Shown in pieces: positions 24,534-37,200 of a DNA stretch of 64,000 nt. Made by a program: the position numbers and the translations under genes. Source of the DNA: Streptomyces griseus (GTDB taxonomy: Bacteria > Actinomycetota > Actinomycetes > Streptomycetales > Streptomycetaceae); assembly GCF_001715295.1 (NCBI RefSeq), contig NZ_MDKB01000002.1, forward strand, positions 1,448,313 to 1,512,312, given 5' to 3'. Each line of letters starts with the position of its first letter. Positions within the stretch are counted from its first letter, which is position 1. The notes below the pieces were generated by a model, which was not told where the DNA came from, searched no databases, and saw only the letters and a program-made list of their open reading frames with translations.

Positions 24534-26072
24534 TCAGGAGGTGGACGGGCGGTCCGGGGTGTCCGGTTTCAGGAACCAGTGGCGGGCCGACGCCAGCCAC
24601 CAGGTGGCGGCGAAGCCGAGGACGACCAGGACGGCCAGCGGGGCGTAGTTGAACGTCTCCCAGGTGACGGGGGCCACCTGAGGCAGCATGAACAGGACCG
24701 TGATCACCGCGACCCAGGTCACCGCGACGATGCCGATGGGCCGGGACCAGCGGCCCAGGTGCCAGGGGCCCGGGGTGAAGTCGTCGCCCCGCAGCAGCCG
24801 GAGCAGGGTGGGGATGACGTAGGCGATGTAGAGGCCGATGACGGCGATGGACGTGACGGCGGCGTACGCGGTGACGTTGATCAGGTACGGCAGGCCCAGC
24901 GCCAGTGCGCCGAGTGCGGCCAGCCAGACCGCCGCGACGGGGGTGCGGGTACGGGGGCTGACCGTGTGCCAGATACGGGAGAACGGCAGGGCGCCGTCGC
25001 GGGAGAAGGCGTAGATCATGCGGCTGTTGGCCGTCACCGACGCCATACCGCAGAACAGCTGGGCGCCGATGACGACGAGCAGCAGCAGTGTGCCCGTCGT
25101 GGCGCCGAGCGCGTCCAGCAGGATCTGGGCGGGCGGGGCCCCGGTCGGGGAGGCGAGGGCGCCCTCGTAGGACTGGATGGCGAAGGTGAAACCGAGGAGC
25201 AGGACGAAGCCGGCGATCCAGGAGGTCCAGATGGACCGCACGATCCCGCGCGGGCCCGCCACGGCCGCGTCGTGGGTCTCCTCCGTCATGTGGGCGGAGG
25301 CGTCGTACCCGGTGAAGGTGTACTGCGCCATCAGCAGGCCGATCATCACCACGTAGAAGCCGCTGCCCCAGCCCGTGTTGTTGACGAACTCGGTGAAGAC
25401 GAACGACGCCGACCGGTGCGAGTCGGGCACGAAGGTCAGCGCGCCGACGATGACCGCGACACCGACGACGTGCCACCACACGCTGACGTTGTTGAGCACG
25501 GCGACGATGCCGACGCCGAAGGTGTTCAGCAGGCCGTGCAGCACCAGGATCGCCGCGAAGAGCAGGATCGTACGGCCCGGAGTGACCTCGAAGCCGAACT
25601 GGAGGTTCAGGTACGCCCCGAGGAAGGACGCCGCCCCGAAGTCGATCCCCGCGGTGACGGCCACCTGACCGAGCACGTTGAACCAGCCGGCGAACCAGGC
25701 CCACGCCGCCGCCGAGCGCGGTGGGGCGAGGCGGTGGGCCCAGAAGTACAGTCCGGCGGACGTCGGGTACGCCGAACAGATCTCCGCCATCGCCAGGCCG
25801 ACGAACAGCGTCATCAGGCCCACGCCGACCCATCCCCAGGTGATGAGGACCGGACCGCCGGTGTTCATGCCGAACAGATACAGCGTCAGGCAGCCCGAGA
25901 GCACCGAGATGATCGTGAACGAGACCGCGTAGTTGGAGAACGCGGACATCCGGCGTGCGAGGACCTGGGTGTAACCGAGCTGCGCCAGCCGCTCCTCGTC
26001 GGAGGTGGGTACGGGTGAGCCCCGGAGGGCATCGGGCGGAGGGTCCGCCGCCACGGCTTCGTCGTTTGTCAT
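24534..26072 (-). CDS. APC-family amino acid permease
   Basis: A 512-aa polytopic protein with about 12-13 hydrophobic helices, starting after a hydrophilic N-terminus with DEERLAQLGYTQVLARRMSA, typical of the amino acid/GABA permease subgroup. The unwound-helix glycine motif SGCLTLYLFG and the TM6-region YTFTGYDASAHMTEET match APC carriers for amino acids or polyamines. The substrate cannot be named from sequence. ATG 26072 is chosen; an earlier in-frame Met is less likely. It lies in tandem with the helicase gene, separated by a terminator. Confidence 0.87.
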   Translation of the reverse strand: MTNDEAVAADPPPDALRGSPVPTSDEERLAQLGYTQVLARRMSAFSNYAVSFTIISVLSGCLTLYLFGMNTGGPVLITWGWVGVGLMTLFVGLAMAEICSAYPTSAGLYFWAHRLAPPRSAAAWAWFAGWFNVLGQVAVTAGIDFGAASFLGAYLNLQFGFEVTPGRTILLFAAILVLHGLLNTFGVGIVAVLNNVSVWWHVVGVAVIVGALTFVPDSHRSASFVFTEFVNNTGWGSGFYVVMIGLLMAQYTFTGYDASAHMTEETHDAAVAGPRGIVRSIWTSWIAGFVLLLGFTFAIQSYEGALASPTGAPPAQILLDALGATTGTLLLLVVIGAQLFCGMASVTANSRMIYAFSRDGALPFSRIWHTVSPRTRTPVAAVWLAALGALALGLPYLINVTAYAAVTSIAVIGLYIAYVIPTLLRLLRGDDFTPGPWHLGRWSRPIGIVAVTWVAVITVLFMLPQVAPVTWETFNYAPLAVLVVLGFAATWWLASARHWFLKPDTPDRPSTS

Positions 26073-26108
26073 GCCCCCAGCGATGCCCGGGCAGGGACGC
26101 CGGAAACG

Positions 26109-26152
26109 CCGCGGGGCCCGCACGCCACCGAAGTGTCGTACGGGCCCCGCGG
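26109..26152 (-). terminator. Terminator of the DEAD-box helicase gene
   Basis: CCGCGGGGCCCG (26109-26120) pairs perfectly with CGGGCCCCGCGG (26141-26152) across a 20-nt loop, just downstream of the helicase stop at 26175. Confidence 0.7.
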
Positions 26153-26174
26153 GCCGACCGGCGGTCAGCCGGTC

Positions 26175-28400
<2,226 letters not shown>

Positions 28401-28610
28401 GCGAAATGCGAAACCTTCCGGAGTCTCGGCACGCGCCCATAACTCCGTGTTTTCGCAATGTCGACCGCCTCAATGCGGTCCAGCCACGGCAAGGGAGAGT
28501 ACGCGCCACACGGCGCTCTTCTGTGTCGGCGCCGGGCAATGGGATCAAACGATCTACTACCATACGCACTCTCCCCCCGTTCGTGCAAACCGGGTCCGCC
28601 GGGACGCGCC

Positions 28611-29174
28611 TCACACCGGCGCGACCTGCGGCGATGCCGCGGGAGTCGCCCACGCCTCGACCCGCTCCGAGGACCCCGCCGCATCACCGCGGAACTGCGC
28701 GGCCGGCGAGGCCGAGGGCGGCTCGGGAGGCGGCTGCGAGGGCTCCGGGGAGACCGGCGGCGGGGACGGGGGCGGCTCGGGGGACGACGGCGGGGGCGGC
28801 GGCTCGCCGGGACCCGGGACGCTCGGTTCCGGGAGGGGCGGCTGTCCGCCCCGGGTCTCCTCCGGCTGCCCCGGGGCGGGCGGAGGGAGGCTGCCCGCCG
28901 GAGTGGCCGGGGGGCCGTCGTGGGACGCGGTCGGCTCCGGTCGGCGCGGGGCGTCACGCTCCGACTGCGCCTCCGCGCGGCCGCCGCCGGACCCGGCCCG
29001 CCCGGGACCGCGCACGGTCGCGCCGTCCGGGTGGGCGGACTCACCCCGGGGCCCGGAGGGACGGGGCGGGGCCGGCTGCCCGGCGTCGTGCCCGACACTC
29101 ATGCAGCCGGTGGACACGGCGATCGTCAGCGCGGTGACGGCTGCCCGGCGGACGCGGGCGGACAAGTGGCGCAC
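28611..29174 (-). CDS. Proline-rich lipoprotein
   Basis: A 187-aa predicted lipoprotein: basic start, hydrophobic VTALTIAVSTG and a lipobox-like Cys at about residue 24. The mature part is almost entirely Pro/Ser/Gly/Glu with long runs such as PPPPPSSPEPPPSPPP, suggesting an extended spacer through the cell wall. GTG 29174 with GGAGG nine bases upstream was preferred over a longer frame. No catalytic domain is visible; function unknown. It lies directly upstream of the helicase gene on the same strand. Confidence 0.6.
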   Translation of the reverse strand: MRHLSARVRRAAVTALTIAVSTGCMSVGHDAGQPAPPRPSGPRGESAHPDGATVRGPGRAGSGGGRAEAQSERDAPRRPEPTASHDGPPATPAGSLPPPAPGQPEETRGGQPPLPEPSVPGPGEPPPPPSSPEPPPSPPPVSPEPSQPPPEPPSASPAAQFRGDAAGSSERVEAWATPAASPQVAPV

Positions 29175-29330
29175 GGAACGGCACCTCCGGGGGCGGGGAG
29201 ACTGCGGAACGAGGGAGAGAGCGATGTGTCCAACTCCCGCGCACCCGCGGGGGACACGCCCCGGCACAACTCCCGCACATGCCTGCGGTCCGTCAGGCCC
29301 TCGGTCGCGCGACCCGCCGTCCCGGTCGCC

Positions 29331-29684
29331 TCAGCCGTACCCCAGCGCGTGCAGACGCTCGTCGTCGATGCCGAAGTGGTGGGCGATCTCGTGCACGACG
29401 GTGATCTCGGTCTCGGCGACCACGTCCTCCCGCGTCTCACACATACGCAGGGTCGGCCCCCGGTAGATCGTGATCCGGTCCGGCAGCACCCCGGCGTACC
29501 ACTCGCCGCGCTCGGTGAGCGGCGTCCCTTCGTAGAGTCCCAGCAGTTCCCGGTCCTCCGCGTCCTCCGGTTCCTCCTCGACGAACACCGCGACGTTGTC
29601 CATCAGCCGCATCAGCTCCGGCGGGACCCGGTCGAGGGCCAGGCTCACCAGCTCTTCGAACTCCTCGCGCGTCATCTCCAGCAC
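29331..29684 (-). CDS. Minimal zincin-type metallopeptidase
   Basis: A 117-aa protein of the small actinobacterial metallopeptidase family. The zinc motif HEIAHHFGIDD (HExxH plus downstream Asp) is near the C-terminus, preceded by MTREEFEELVSLALDRVPPE and ITIYRGP. It has no signal peptide and so is probably cytoplasmic. The substrate is unknown. It is convergent with nothing and divergent from the metallophosphoesterase gene 111 bp away. Confidence 0.87.
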   Translation of the reverse strand: MLEMTREEFEELVSLALDRVPPELMRLMDNVAVFVEEEPEDAEDRELLGLYEGTPLTERGEWYAGVLPDRITIYRGPTLRMCETREDVVAETEITVVHEIAHHFGIDDERLHALGYG

Positions 29685-29795
29685 TCCGCCATTGTCCCGT
29701 ACGCGACGCCTGAGCGAGTGGCCGTACGTGCCACCCCCGGCTCACGCCTTCCCGAACGTCCGCATGGCCCCCGCCCGGGTGGGCATACGCGCCCA

Positions 29796-31337
29796 ATGGC
29801 CCGCGATCCGATCCGCGCCGCACGCGTCCGCGTCCGGCACCTCCACCGCTCCGGCCCCCGCTCCGGCGCGCCGGGCGGCTCCCTCGCCGCCGCCCCCGCG
29901 CACCCGTACGCACGCGCGCTCGGCCTGCTCGCGGTCGTCGTGCTGGGGGCGTGGCTGGGCCTGCTGGCCGTCGGCAGCGTGCGTACGCCGGTGGGGCCCA
30001 TGGACACCACGATGACCCTGCGGCCCTCGCTGACCGGCGGCACCAAGATCAACGTGGCCCCTCTCGGCGCGCTCCAACTGGACTCCCACACCGCCCCCGT
30101 CCGGCTCGACGTGGACGTCGACCAGCTGGATCCCGAGCGCTCGCAGGCCCTGGTCAAGCACCCCGAACGGCTCTCCGGGCTCCAGGGCGAGGTGACGGGC
30201 GACGTCGCCTCCGGCACCCGCGAACTCGCCGTGCGCTCCTGTGTGGCCGTCGTCTCCGGCGCCACCGCCCTGGGACTCGCCGTCTACCGCCGCCCGCGCC
30301 GCGCCCTGGCGGCCGGCGGGCTCGCACTGGCCCTCCTGGCCGCCTCGGGCGTCAGCGCGTACGCCACCTGGAACCCGAAGTCCGTCCTGGAGCCGAAGTT
30401 CTCCGGGCTGCTCTCCAGCGCCCCCTCGGTCGTCGGCGACGCGCGCTCGATCGTCACCGACTTCGACGTCTACCAGCAGGAGCTGGCGCGGCTCGTCACC
30501 AACGTCACCAAGCTGTACGACGCCACGTCCACGCTCCCCGTGTACCGGCCCGACCCGGCGACCATCCGGGTCCTGCACGTCTCCGACATCCATCTCAACC
30601 CGGCTTCCTGGCACATCATCAGCTCGCTCGTGAAGCAGTACGAGATCGACGTGATCATCGACTCCGGCGACACGATGGACCACGGCACGGCCGCCGAGAA
30701 CGGCTTCCTGGACCCCGTGCAGGACCTCGGCGCCCCCTACGTGTGGGTGCGGGGCAACCACGACTCCGAGGTCACCCAGGCCTATCTGGACGAGCTCGGC
30801 AACGTGCACGTCCTCGACCGGGGAAGCGCGGTGGACGTCGCCGGGCTGCGCATCGCCGGCACCGGTGACCCGCAGTTCACCCCGGACCGTTCGCGCACCC
30901 CGGGAGGGAAGGCCTCCGAGCAACTGGCGGGCATGCGCCTCGCGTCCGCGCTGCGTGACCAGAAGCGGGCCGGCACCCCGGTCGACATAGCGGTGGCCCA
31001 CGACCCGGACGCCGCCCGCGAGACGGACGGAACGGTTCCCCTCGTCCTGTCCGGCCACGTGCACCACCGGGTGAACGAGCTGCTGAAGTTCGGTACGCGG
31101 CTGAAGGTCGAGGGCTCCACCGGCGGTGGAGGCCTGCGTGCCGTGCAGAACGAGAAGCCGGAGAAGGTGCGGGCCTCGGTCCTCTACCTGGACCGCTCCA
31201 CCCGGCGCCTGCAGGCCTGGGACGAGATCACCCTGGGCGGTCTCGGACTGACGACCGCCGAGGTCGGCCGCCATCTGCCGGAGGAGAAGCCGACGGGCCG
31301 CTCCCCCTCGCCGACCGGCTCCCCGACCTCCCCGTAA
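29796..31337 (+). CDS. Membrane-anchored metallophosphoesterase
   Basis: A 513-aa protein. A transmembrane helix near residues 45-65 (LGLLAVVVLGAWLGLLAVG) and another pair near 155-195 flank an extracytoplasmic segment. The calcineurin-like phosphoesterase domain follows (about 260-480), with DIHLN, DSGDTMDHG, GNHDSE, AHDPD and SGHVHH as metal ligands in order. The likely active site faces outward. The natural substrate (nucleotide, phospholipid or teichoic-type polymer) cannot be told. ATG 29796 was chosen; the upstream open frame is non-coding in character. Confidence 0.85.
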   Translation: MARDPIRAARVRVRHLHRSGPRSGAPGGSLAAAPAHPYARALGLLAVVVLGAWLGLLAVGSVRTPVGPMDTTMTLRPSLTGGTKINVAPLGALQLDSHTAPVRLDVDVDQLDPERSQALVKHPERLSGLQGEVTGDVASGTRELAVRSCVAVVSGATALGLAVYRRPRRALAAGGLALALLAASGVSAYATWNPKSVLEPKFSGLLSSAPSVVGDARSIVTDFDVYQQELARLVTNVTKLYDATSTLPVYRPDPATIRVLHVSDIHLNPASWHIISSLVKQYEIDVIIDSGDTMDHGTAAENGFLDPVQDLGAPYVWVRGNHDSEVTQAYLDELGNVHVLDRGSAVDVAGLRIAGTGDPQFTPDRSRTPGGKASEQLAGMRLASALRDQKRAGTPVDIAVAHDPDAARETDGTVPLVLSGHVHHRVNELLKFGTRLKVEGSTGGGGLRAVQNEKPEKVRASVLYLDRSTRRLQAWDEITLGGLGLTTAEVGRHLPEEKPTGRSPSPTGSPTSP

Positions 31338-31343
31338 ACCGTT

Positions 31344-31373
31344 TTGGCGATACCTCCTGCCATCACATATGCT
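31344..31373 (+). promoter_or_regulatory. Promoter of the Glu-Asp-Phe tRNA cluster
   Basis: TTGGCG (31344-31349) and TATGCT (31368-31373) are spaced by 18 bp, about 45 bp upstream of tRNA-Glu, which fits a vegetative promoter for the three-tRNA transcript. Confidence 0.6.
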
Positions 31374-31417
31374 TCTCACGTCCCCGACGCGCTGGAAAGC
31401 GCGCAGGTGGGCCCTTA

Positions 31418-31490
31418 GCCCTCATCGTCTAGTGGCCCAGGACGCCGCCCTTTCAAGGCGGTAGCACGGGTTCGAATCCCGTTGGGGGCA
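31418..31490 (+). tRNA. tRNA-Glu (TTC)
   Basis: A 73-nt cloverleaf: acceptor GCCCTCA/TGGGGGC, anticodon loop CTTTCAA giving TTC, T-loop TTCGAAT, discriminator A. Confidence 0.95.
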
Positions 31491-31529
31491 CGCTTTACCG
31501 TGTGCGAGACTTGTCTCGCACATTAGCTT

Positions 31530-31604
31530 GGTCCTGTGGAGCAGTTTGGAGTGCTCGCCACCCTGTCAAGGTGGAGGCCGCGGGTTCAAATCCCGTCAGG
31601 ACCG
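31530..31604 (+). tRNA. tRNA-Asp (GTC), copy 1
   Basis: A 75-nt cloverleaf: acceptor GGTCCTG/CAGGACC, anticodon loop CTGTCAA giving GTC, discriminator G as required for Asp identity. It is identical to the copy at 38430. Confidence 0.95.
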
Positions 31605-31626
31605 CTGCAGCCCTTGTGAGCTGCGT

Positions 31627-31700
31627 GGCTGGGTAGCTCAGTTGGTACGAGCGATCGCCTGAAAAGCGATAGGTCGCCGGTTCGATCCCGGCCCCAGCCA
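31627..31700 (+). tRNA. tRNA-Phe (GAA)
   Basis: A 74-nt cloverleaf: acceptor GGCTGGG/CCCAGCC, anticodon loop CTGAAAA giving GAA, T-loop TTCGATC, discriminator A. It is last of the three-gene tRNA cluster. Confidence 0.95.
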
Positions 31701-31707
31701 CCACCCG

Positions 31708-31733
31708 AAGGCCCCGTCCACGGACGGGGCCTT
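31708..31733 (+). terminator. Terminator of the tRNA cluster
   Basis: AAGGCCCCGTC pairs with GACGGGGCCTT across a 4-nt loop. It lies 8 bp after tRNA-Phe and just before the stop of the convergent CcdA gene, so it can act in both directions. Confidence 0.85.
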
Positions 31734-31740
31734 CGCCGTG

Positions 31741-32637
31741 TCAGGCCACTTCCTCCTCCCGCTCCTCCTGTGCGCGAGCCGTCGTCCCCGCCCCGTCCTC
31801 CCGAGCGCGGAGCCCGCCGGACCTACGCCGCCATTCCTGCGCCCCGAGGCCCAGGAGCACCACGGCCACCACAGCCGTGAGCGCGACCGCGTCCGGTACC
31901 CGCGCGCCGATCCGCTGGGCCCACTGCTCGACGGCGAACGACGCGTCGACGTCCAGCAGTCCGGGCAGCGCCGTGGTCCCGTCGTACGCGAGGAAGAGCG
32001 CCCCGAGCCCGACGAAGAGAAGGCCGGAGAGCAGCGACGTGGTGTGGAGCTCGAAGCGGCCGGCCCGCAGGGTCCGGCCGCGCAGCCAGGCCCGGCGGCC
32101 GAGGTCGAAGCGCTCCCAGAGCAGGGCGAGCACGAACAGCGGCAGGGCCATGCCCAGGGCGTAGACGGCGAGCAGCAGGCCGCCGTAGACCGGACTGCCG
32201 CTGACGGCCGCCACCGTGAGGACGCTGCCGAGGATGGGGCCCGCGCAGAAGCCGGCCAGTCCGTAGACGGCGCCCAGAGCGTAGACGGAGAGAGCGGTCG
32301 TGGGGCGGATCCGGCCGCTGAGGGCCGCCATCCGGCGGGAGGCGAAACCCCTTCCCGCGATCTGGGCGAGACCGAGCCCGATGATCAGCCAGCCGGCGCC
32401 GAGGACGAGGGCGTCGCGGTGCCCGTAGAAGATCCGTCCGGCGTACGAGCCCGCCGCACCCAGCGGGACGAGGGTGGTGGCGAGGCCGGCGTAGAAGACG
32501 CCGGTGCGGGCCAGCAGCCGGGAGGCGGAGTCGACGGAGTACGCGAAGAAGGCCGGGAGCAGGAGGGCGCTGCACGGGCTGACCAGGGCGAGCAGGCCGC
32601 CGAGCAGGGCCGCGACGTAGCCGATGTCGGGCGTCAC
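31741..32637 (-). CDS. CcdA/DsbD-like membrane thiol-redox carrier
   Basis: A 298-aa protein with six to eight hydrophobic helices. Conserved cysteines in SPCSALLLPAF (TM1) and GFCAGPILG (TM4) are the paired redox residues that carry electrons across the membrane in the CcdA/DsbD family. It would supply reductant to an exported thioredoxin-like protein. GTG 32637 overlaps the stop codon of the upstream DsbA-like gene (GTGA), so the two are translationally coupled. The C-terminus is charged and cytoplasmic. Confidence 0.85.
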   Translation of the reverse strand: MTPDIGYVAALLGGLLALVSPCSALLLPAFFAYSVDSASRLLARTGVFYAGLATTLVPLGAAGSYAGRIFYGHRDALVLGAGWLIIGLGLAQIAGRGFASRRMAALSGRIRPTTALSVYALGAVYGLAGFCAGPILGSVLTVAAVSGSPVYGGLLLAVYALGMALPLFVLALLWERFDLGRRAWLRGRTLRAGRFELHTTSLLSGLLFVGLGALFLAYDGTTALPGLLDVDASFAVEQWAQRIGARVPDAVALTAVVAVVLLGLGAQEWRRRSGGLRAREDGAGTTARAQEEREEEVA

Positions 32638-33404
32638 CGCGCCTCCTCGCCCGCGCTGCCCACGTTGGCCGCCTCGGCCGCGGCCGCCTCGATGGCCTGG
32701 GTGAAGACGGCCGTGGGCTGGGCCCCGGCCAGGGGGCGTCCGTTGACGAGGAACGACGGGGTGGAGGTGGCGCCGATCCCGTACGCCTGCTCCTGGTCGC
32801 GGCCGATCGCTTCCGCGGCCTGAGGGCTTTCCGTGTCGCGTGCGAAGCGGTCGAGGTCCTTGACCCCGGCCTCCTTCGCGAGGGCCCTGAGCCGGGCCTC
32901 GCCGAAGCCCTTCTCCTTGGCGCCGTCGGCGTAGGCGGCCCGGTGGAAGGCCCAGAAGCGGTCCTGCTGTCCGGCGGCCCAGGAGGCACGGGCGGCGGCC
33001 TCCGACTCCTCGCCGAAGAGGGGGAAGTTACGCCACTCGATGCGCAGGGTGCCGTTCCGGACGTACTTCTCGACGAGCGCGGGTTCGGTGTCCCGGGCGA
33101 ACTTCCCGCAGTAACCGCACTGGAAGTCGGCGTACTCGATGAGGACGACGGGGGCGTCCGTGCGGCCCTGGGCCAGCTTGTCCCCGGCCTCGCGCCTGGC
33201 GAGCTTCGCCAGTTCCGGGTAGACGTCGTCGTCCGGCGCGGCGGACCCGGCGACGGCGGCGGGTGTGTCGGACGCCGGGACGTCGGGGGCGGTGGCGCGG
33301 TACGAGACGAAGCCGAGGAGGCCGGCGGCGAGGACGACGACGGCGCCGAGGGCGAGCGGCTTCTTCGAGGAGGACCGGGACGAGGGACGGGTGGGCATGG
33401 GCAT
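32634..33404 (-). CDS. Secreted DsbA-like thioredoxin-fold oxidoreductase
   Basis: A 256-aa protein with an N-terminal membrane anchor (about 15-37, PLALGAVVVLAAGLLGFVSY) and a thioredoxin fold with the active site FQCGYCGKF (CxxC, around residue 96), followed by cis-Pro STPSFLVNG. It resembles DSBA-like proteins that act on exported thiols. ATG 33404 has GGAG six bases upstream. Coupling to the CcdA-like gene suggests one redox system, with electrons passed by the membrane partner. Confidence 0.88.
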   Translation of the reverse strand: MPMPTRPSSRSSSKKPLALGAVVVLAAGLLGFVSYRATAPDVPASDTPAAVAGSAAPDDDVYPELAKLARREAGDKLAQGRTDAPVVLIEYADFQCGYCGKFARDTEPALVEKYVRNGTLRIEWRNFPLFGEESEAAARASWAAGQQDRFWAFHRAAYADGAKEKGFGEARLRALAKEAGVKDLDRFARDTESPQAAEAIGRDQEQAYGIGATSTPSFLVNGRPLAGAQPTAVFTQAIEAAAAEAANVGSAGEEAR

Positions 33405-33460
33405 GTGGTGCTCCGTGCTGAGGAGGGTGGATGCTGCGGTGGCGGGGGAGGCGTGGCGGC

Positions 33461-33805
33461 CTACACCCTCAGCACGGACAGTTCTACGGGCGTGGGTGCG
33501 GCGGGCCGGGGACCGTGCACGGGGAGACACGCCGGCAGCGGAGCCGGCCCCCGGCCGGCGGCGGCGGGCAGGCCCCACGGGGCGGGCCCCGGCGCCTGGT
33601 CCTGAGCGGTACGCGTCCGGGCCGGCAGGGCGGGACCGGTGCCGTCGTGGTCTCCGGTGCGGTCGCAGCCGGGTATGCCGGCGTCCCCTGCGGTGGCCAC
33701 CACCCCCGTGGCCGGGGTGCCGCCCGCGGCGGCCGCCGGTGCGCAGAGCAGCCCCAGCACGACCGCGAGCACGGCCAGCAGGCTGCACCACTGCGTACGG
33801 GACAC
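33461..33805 (-). CDS. Small secreted or membrane hypothetical protein
   Basis: A 114-aa protein from GTG 33805, beginning with an obvious signal sequence (CSLLAVLAVVLGLLCAPAAA) followed by a low-complexity Gly/Pro/Ala region with no recognised domain. It lies 56 bp upstream of the DsbA-like gene on the same strand and may be the first gene of that operon. It could also be a metal-related accessory protein; this is not demonstrable. Confidence 0.55.
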   Translation of the reverse strand: MSRTQWCSLLAVLAVVLGLLCAPAAAAGGTPATGVVATAGDAGIPGCDRTGDHDGTGPALPARTRTAQDQAPGPAPWGLPAAAGRGPAPLPACLPVHGPRPAAPTPVELSVLRV

Positions 33806-34276
33806 GGGACCGCCTTGCGCGCGGGGAACGTTGATCAGTTGCCCGGAATGGTACGTGCTGTGATCCCGTGCGCCCGCTCGGTGACTGCCGTCACGGCCGA
33901 GCCGCAGGCCCCGGGGCCGGGCTGCGGCACCTCGCCGCGCCGGGCCCCCGGGAACACCCGGACCCGGACGAGCCTCCCCGCGCCGGACCGCAGACCCCGG
34001 TCCGACGCCGGCCGTCTCCACGCCGGGACCGCACCACCTCCCGCCCCAGCCCTCACCGCACCAGGGTCACACCACGGCCACCCGGCCCCCGCCCCCACCG
34101 CGCCGGGACCGCACCACCACTCGGCCGGACCGTGCAGACCACCGCGGCCCCGCCGCGGCCCCCGCCCGGCGCGCACGCAGGACAGGTCCGACCGCGTGAG
34201 CCCGCCGGCACCGTGACGCACCCCGCGTGAAATACGTTCGCCACTCCTCGCGCCCGGGTGAGATCCTGGGGTCCGT
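33806..34276. other. Intergenic region upstream of hrpA
   Basis: A 471-bp divergent gap. An 18-bp direct repeat, CGCCGGGACCGCACCACC, occurs at 34021-34038 and 34101-34118. No hexamers or genes were convincing. Part of the sequence is extremely C-rich. Confidence 0.4.
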
Positions 34277-37200
34277 ATGTCTACTTCCTTCGCCGATCTC
34301 CAGACCACGCTCGGGCAGCTCTCGCTCCGCGACGCGCAGCGGCTCGGCCGCCGTCTCGAGGGCACCCGCCGCATCCGCAAGCCCGAGGCCAGGCAGTCCG
34401 TGCTGGACGAGATCGCCGCGGAGGCCGGCAAGGCGGCCGAACGCCTCGCCGGGCGCGCCGGGCGGATGCCGGCTCTGTCGTACCCGGAACAGCTTCCGGT
34501 CAGCCAGAAGAAGGACGAGATCCTGGAGGCGATACGCGACCACCAGGTCGTGATCGTCGCGGGCGAGACCGGCTCCGGCAAGACCACGCAGATCCCCAAG
34601 ATCTGCATGGAGCTGGGGCGCGGGGTCCGGGGCATGATCGGGCACACCCAGCCCCGCCGGATCGCCGCCCGTACGGTCGCCGAGCGGATCGCCGAGGAGC
34701 TGGACACCCCGCTGGGCGAGGCCGTCGGCTGGAAGGTCCGCTTCACCGACCAGGTGAACCCGGACGCGACCTTCGTGAAGCTGATGACGGACGGCATCCT
34801 GCTGGCCGAGATCCAGACGGACCGCGAGCTCCTCGCCTACGACACGATCATCATCGACGAGGCCCACGAGCGGTCGCTGAACATCGACTTCCTGCTGGGC
34901 TACCTCGCCCGGCTGCTGCCCAGGCGCCCCGACCTCAAGGTCGTCATCACGTCGGCGACCATCGACCCGGGGCGCTTCGCCAGACACTTCGGCGAGGCGC
35001 CCGTCGTGGAGGTCAGCGGGCGTACGTATCCGGTGGAGGTGCGCTACCGGCCGCTCCTGGAGGAGGACAGCGAGGACTCCGACCGCGACCAGATCACCGC
35101 GATCTGCGAGGCGGTGGACGAGCTCGGCTCCGAAGGCCCCGGAGACGTGCTGGTCTTCCTCTCCGGGGAGCGCGAGATCCGCGACACGGCGGACGCGCTG
35201 AACAAGCGCGGTCTCAGGAACACCGAGGTCCTCCCCCTCTACGCGCGCCTCTCGCACGCCGAGCAGCACCGCGTGTTCCAGCGCCACACCGGACGCAGGA
35301 TCGTGCTGGCGACGAACGTCGCGGAGACCTCGCTGACCGTCCCCGGCATCAAGTACGTGATCGACCCGGGCACCGCCCGCATCTCCCGCTACAGCCACCG
35401 CACCAAGGTCCAGCGGCTGCCGATCGAGCGCATCTCCCAGGCCAGCGCCAACCAGCGCAAGGGCCGCTGCGGCCGCACCTCGGACGGTATCTGCATCCGG
35501 CTGTACTCCGAGGACGACTTCCTGACCCGTCCGGAGTTCACCGACCCCGAGATCCTGCGGACGAACCTGGCCTCCGTCATCCTCCAGATGACCGCGGCCG
35601 GCCTGGGCGACATCGAGAAGTTCCCCTTCATCGATCCGCCGGACCACCGCAACATCCGGGACGGCATCCAGCTGCTCCAGGAGCTCGGCGCGCTCGAGAC
35701 GGCCGAGAAGACCCCGCAGGAGGGGAAGCGGGCCCAGCGCCTCACCCCGCTGGGCCGCAAGCTCTCCCAGCTGCCGGTGGACCCGCGCCTGGCCCGCATG
35801 GTCGTGGAGGCGGACCGCAACGGCTGCGTCCGCGAGGTCATGGTCATCGCCGCCGCGCTCTCCATCCAGGACCCGCGCGAGCGGCCCGCGGAGAAGCAGA
35901 CCCAGGCCGACCAGCACCACGCCCGCTTCAAGGACGAGACGTCCGACTTCCTGGCGTTCCTGAACCTGTGGCGCTACGTCCGGGAGCAGCAGAAGGAGCG
36001 GGGCTCCTCCAGCTTCCGCCGTATGTGCAAGCAGGAGTACCTCAACTTCCTGCGCATCCGCGAGTGGCAGGACATCTACGCGCAGCTGCGCACGGTCGCC
36101 AAGCAGATGGGCATGCATCTCGAGGACTCCTCGGCGGACCTGGCCGCGCCCGAGCAGTCGGTGCACACCTCCCTGCTGGCGGGACTGCTGTCGCACATCG
36201 GGCTGAAGGACACCGAGAAGAACGAGTACCTGGGCGCCCGCAGTGCGAAGTTCGCGATCTTCCCCGGGTCCGCGCTCTTCAAGAAGCAGCCGCGTTTCGT
36301 GATGTCGGCCGAGCTCGTGGAGACCTCCCGTCTCTGGGCGCGGGTGAACGCCAAGGTCGAGCCGGAGTGGATCGAACCGCTGGCGCAGCACCTGCTGAAG
36401 CGGACCTACAGCGAGCCGCACTGGGAGAAGGACCAGGCGGCGGTCATGGCGTACGAGCGGGTCACTCTCTACGGAGTACCGATCGTCGCCCAGCGCAAGA
36501 TCAATTTCGGCCGGATCGACCCGGAGGCGTCGCGGGATCTCTTCATCCGGAACGCCCTGGTCGAGGGTGACTGGCGCACCCCTCACCAGTTCTTCCATGA
36601 CAATCGCAAACTCCTCGGCGAGGTCGAGGAGTTGGAGCACCGTGCCCGGCGCCGCGACATCCTGGTGGACGACGAGACGCTCTTCGATTTCTACGATCAG
36701 CGGATTCCGGAGCACATCGTCTCCGGGGCGCACTTCGACTCCTGGTGGAAGCACAAGCGCCGCGACGAGCCCGACGCGCTCGACTTCGAGCGCTCGATGC
36801 TCATCAACGAGAAGGCCGGGGCCGTCACCAAGGACGACTACCCGGACTCCTGGCGCCAGGGAAGGCTCAAGTTCCGGGTGACGTACCAGTTCGAGCCGGG
36901 CGCGGACGCCGACGGCGTGACCGTCCACATCCCGCTCCAGGTGCTCAACCAGGTCACCACGGAGGGTTTCGACTGGCAGATCCCGGGGTTGCGCGAAGAG
37001 GTGGTCACCGAGCTCATCCGCTCGCTGCCCAAGCCGATCCGCCGGCACTACGTCCCCGCCCCGAACTACGCGGCGAAGTTCCTCGACCGGGCCGTCCCGC
37101 TGCAGGAGCCGCTGCCGTTCACCCTCGCCCGGGAACTCCAGCGGATGGTCGGTGTTCCGGTCACGGCGGAGGACTTCGACCTGTCCCGCGTGCCGGACCA

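Noticed and set aside
28458-29795. N-terminal extension of the metallophosphoesterase by over 400 codons
   Set aside because: It runs antisense through the lipoprotein and metallopeptidase genes and has no protein-like composition.
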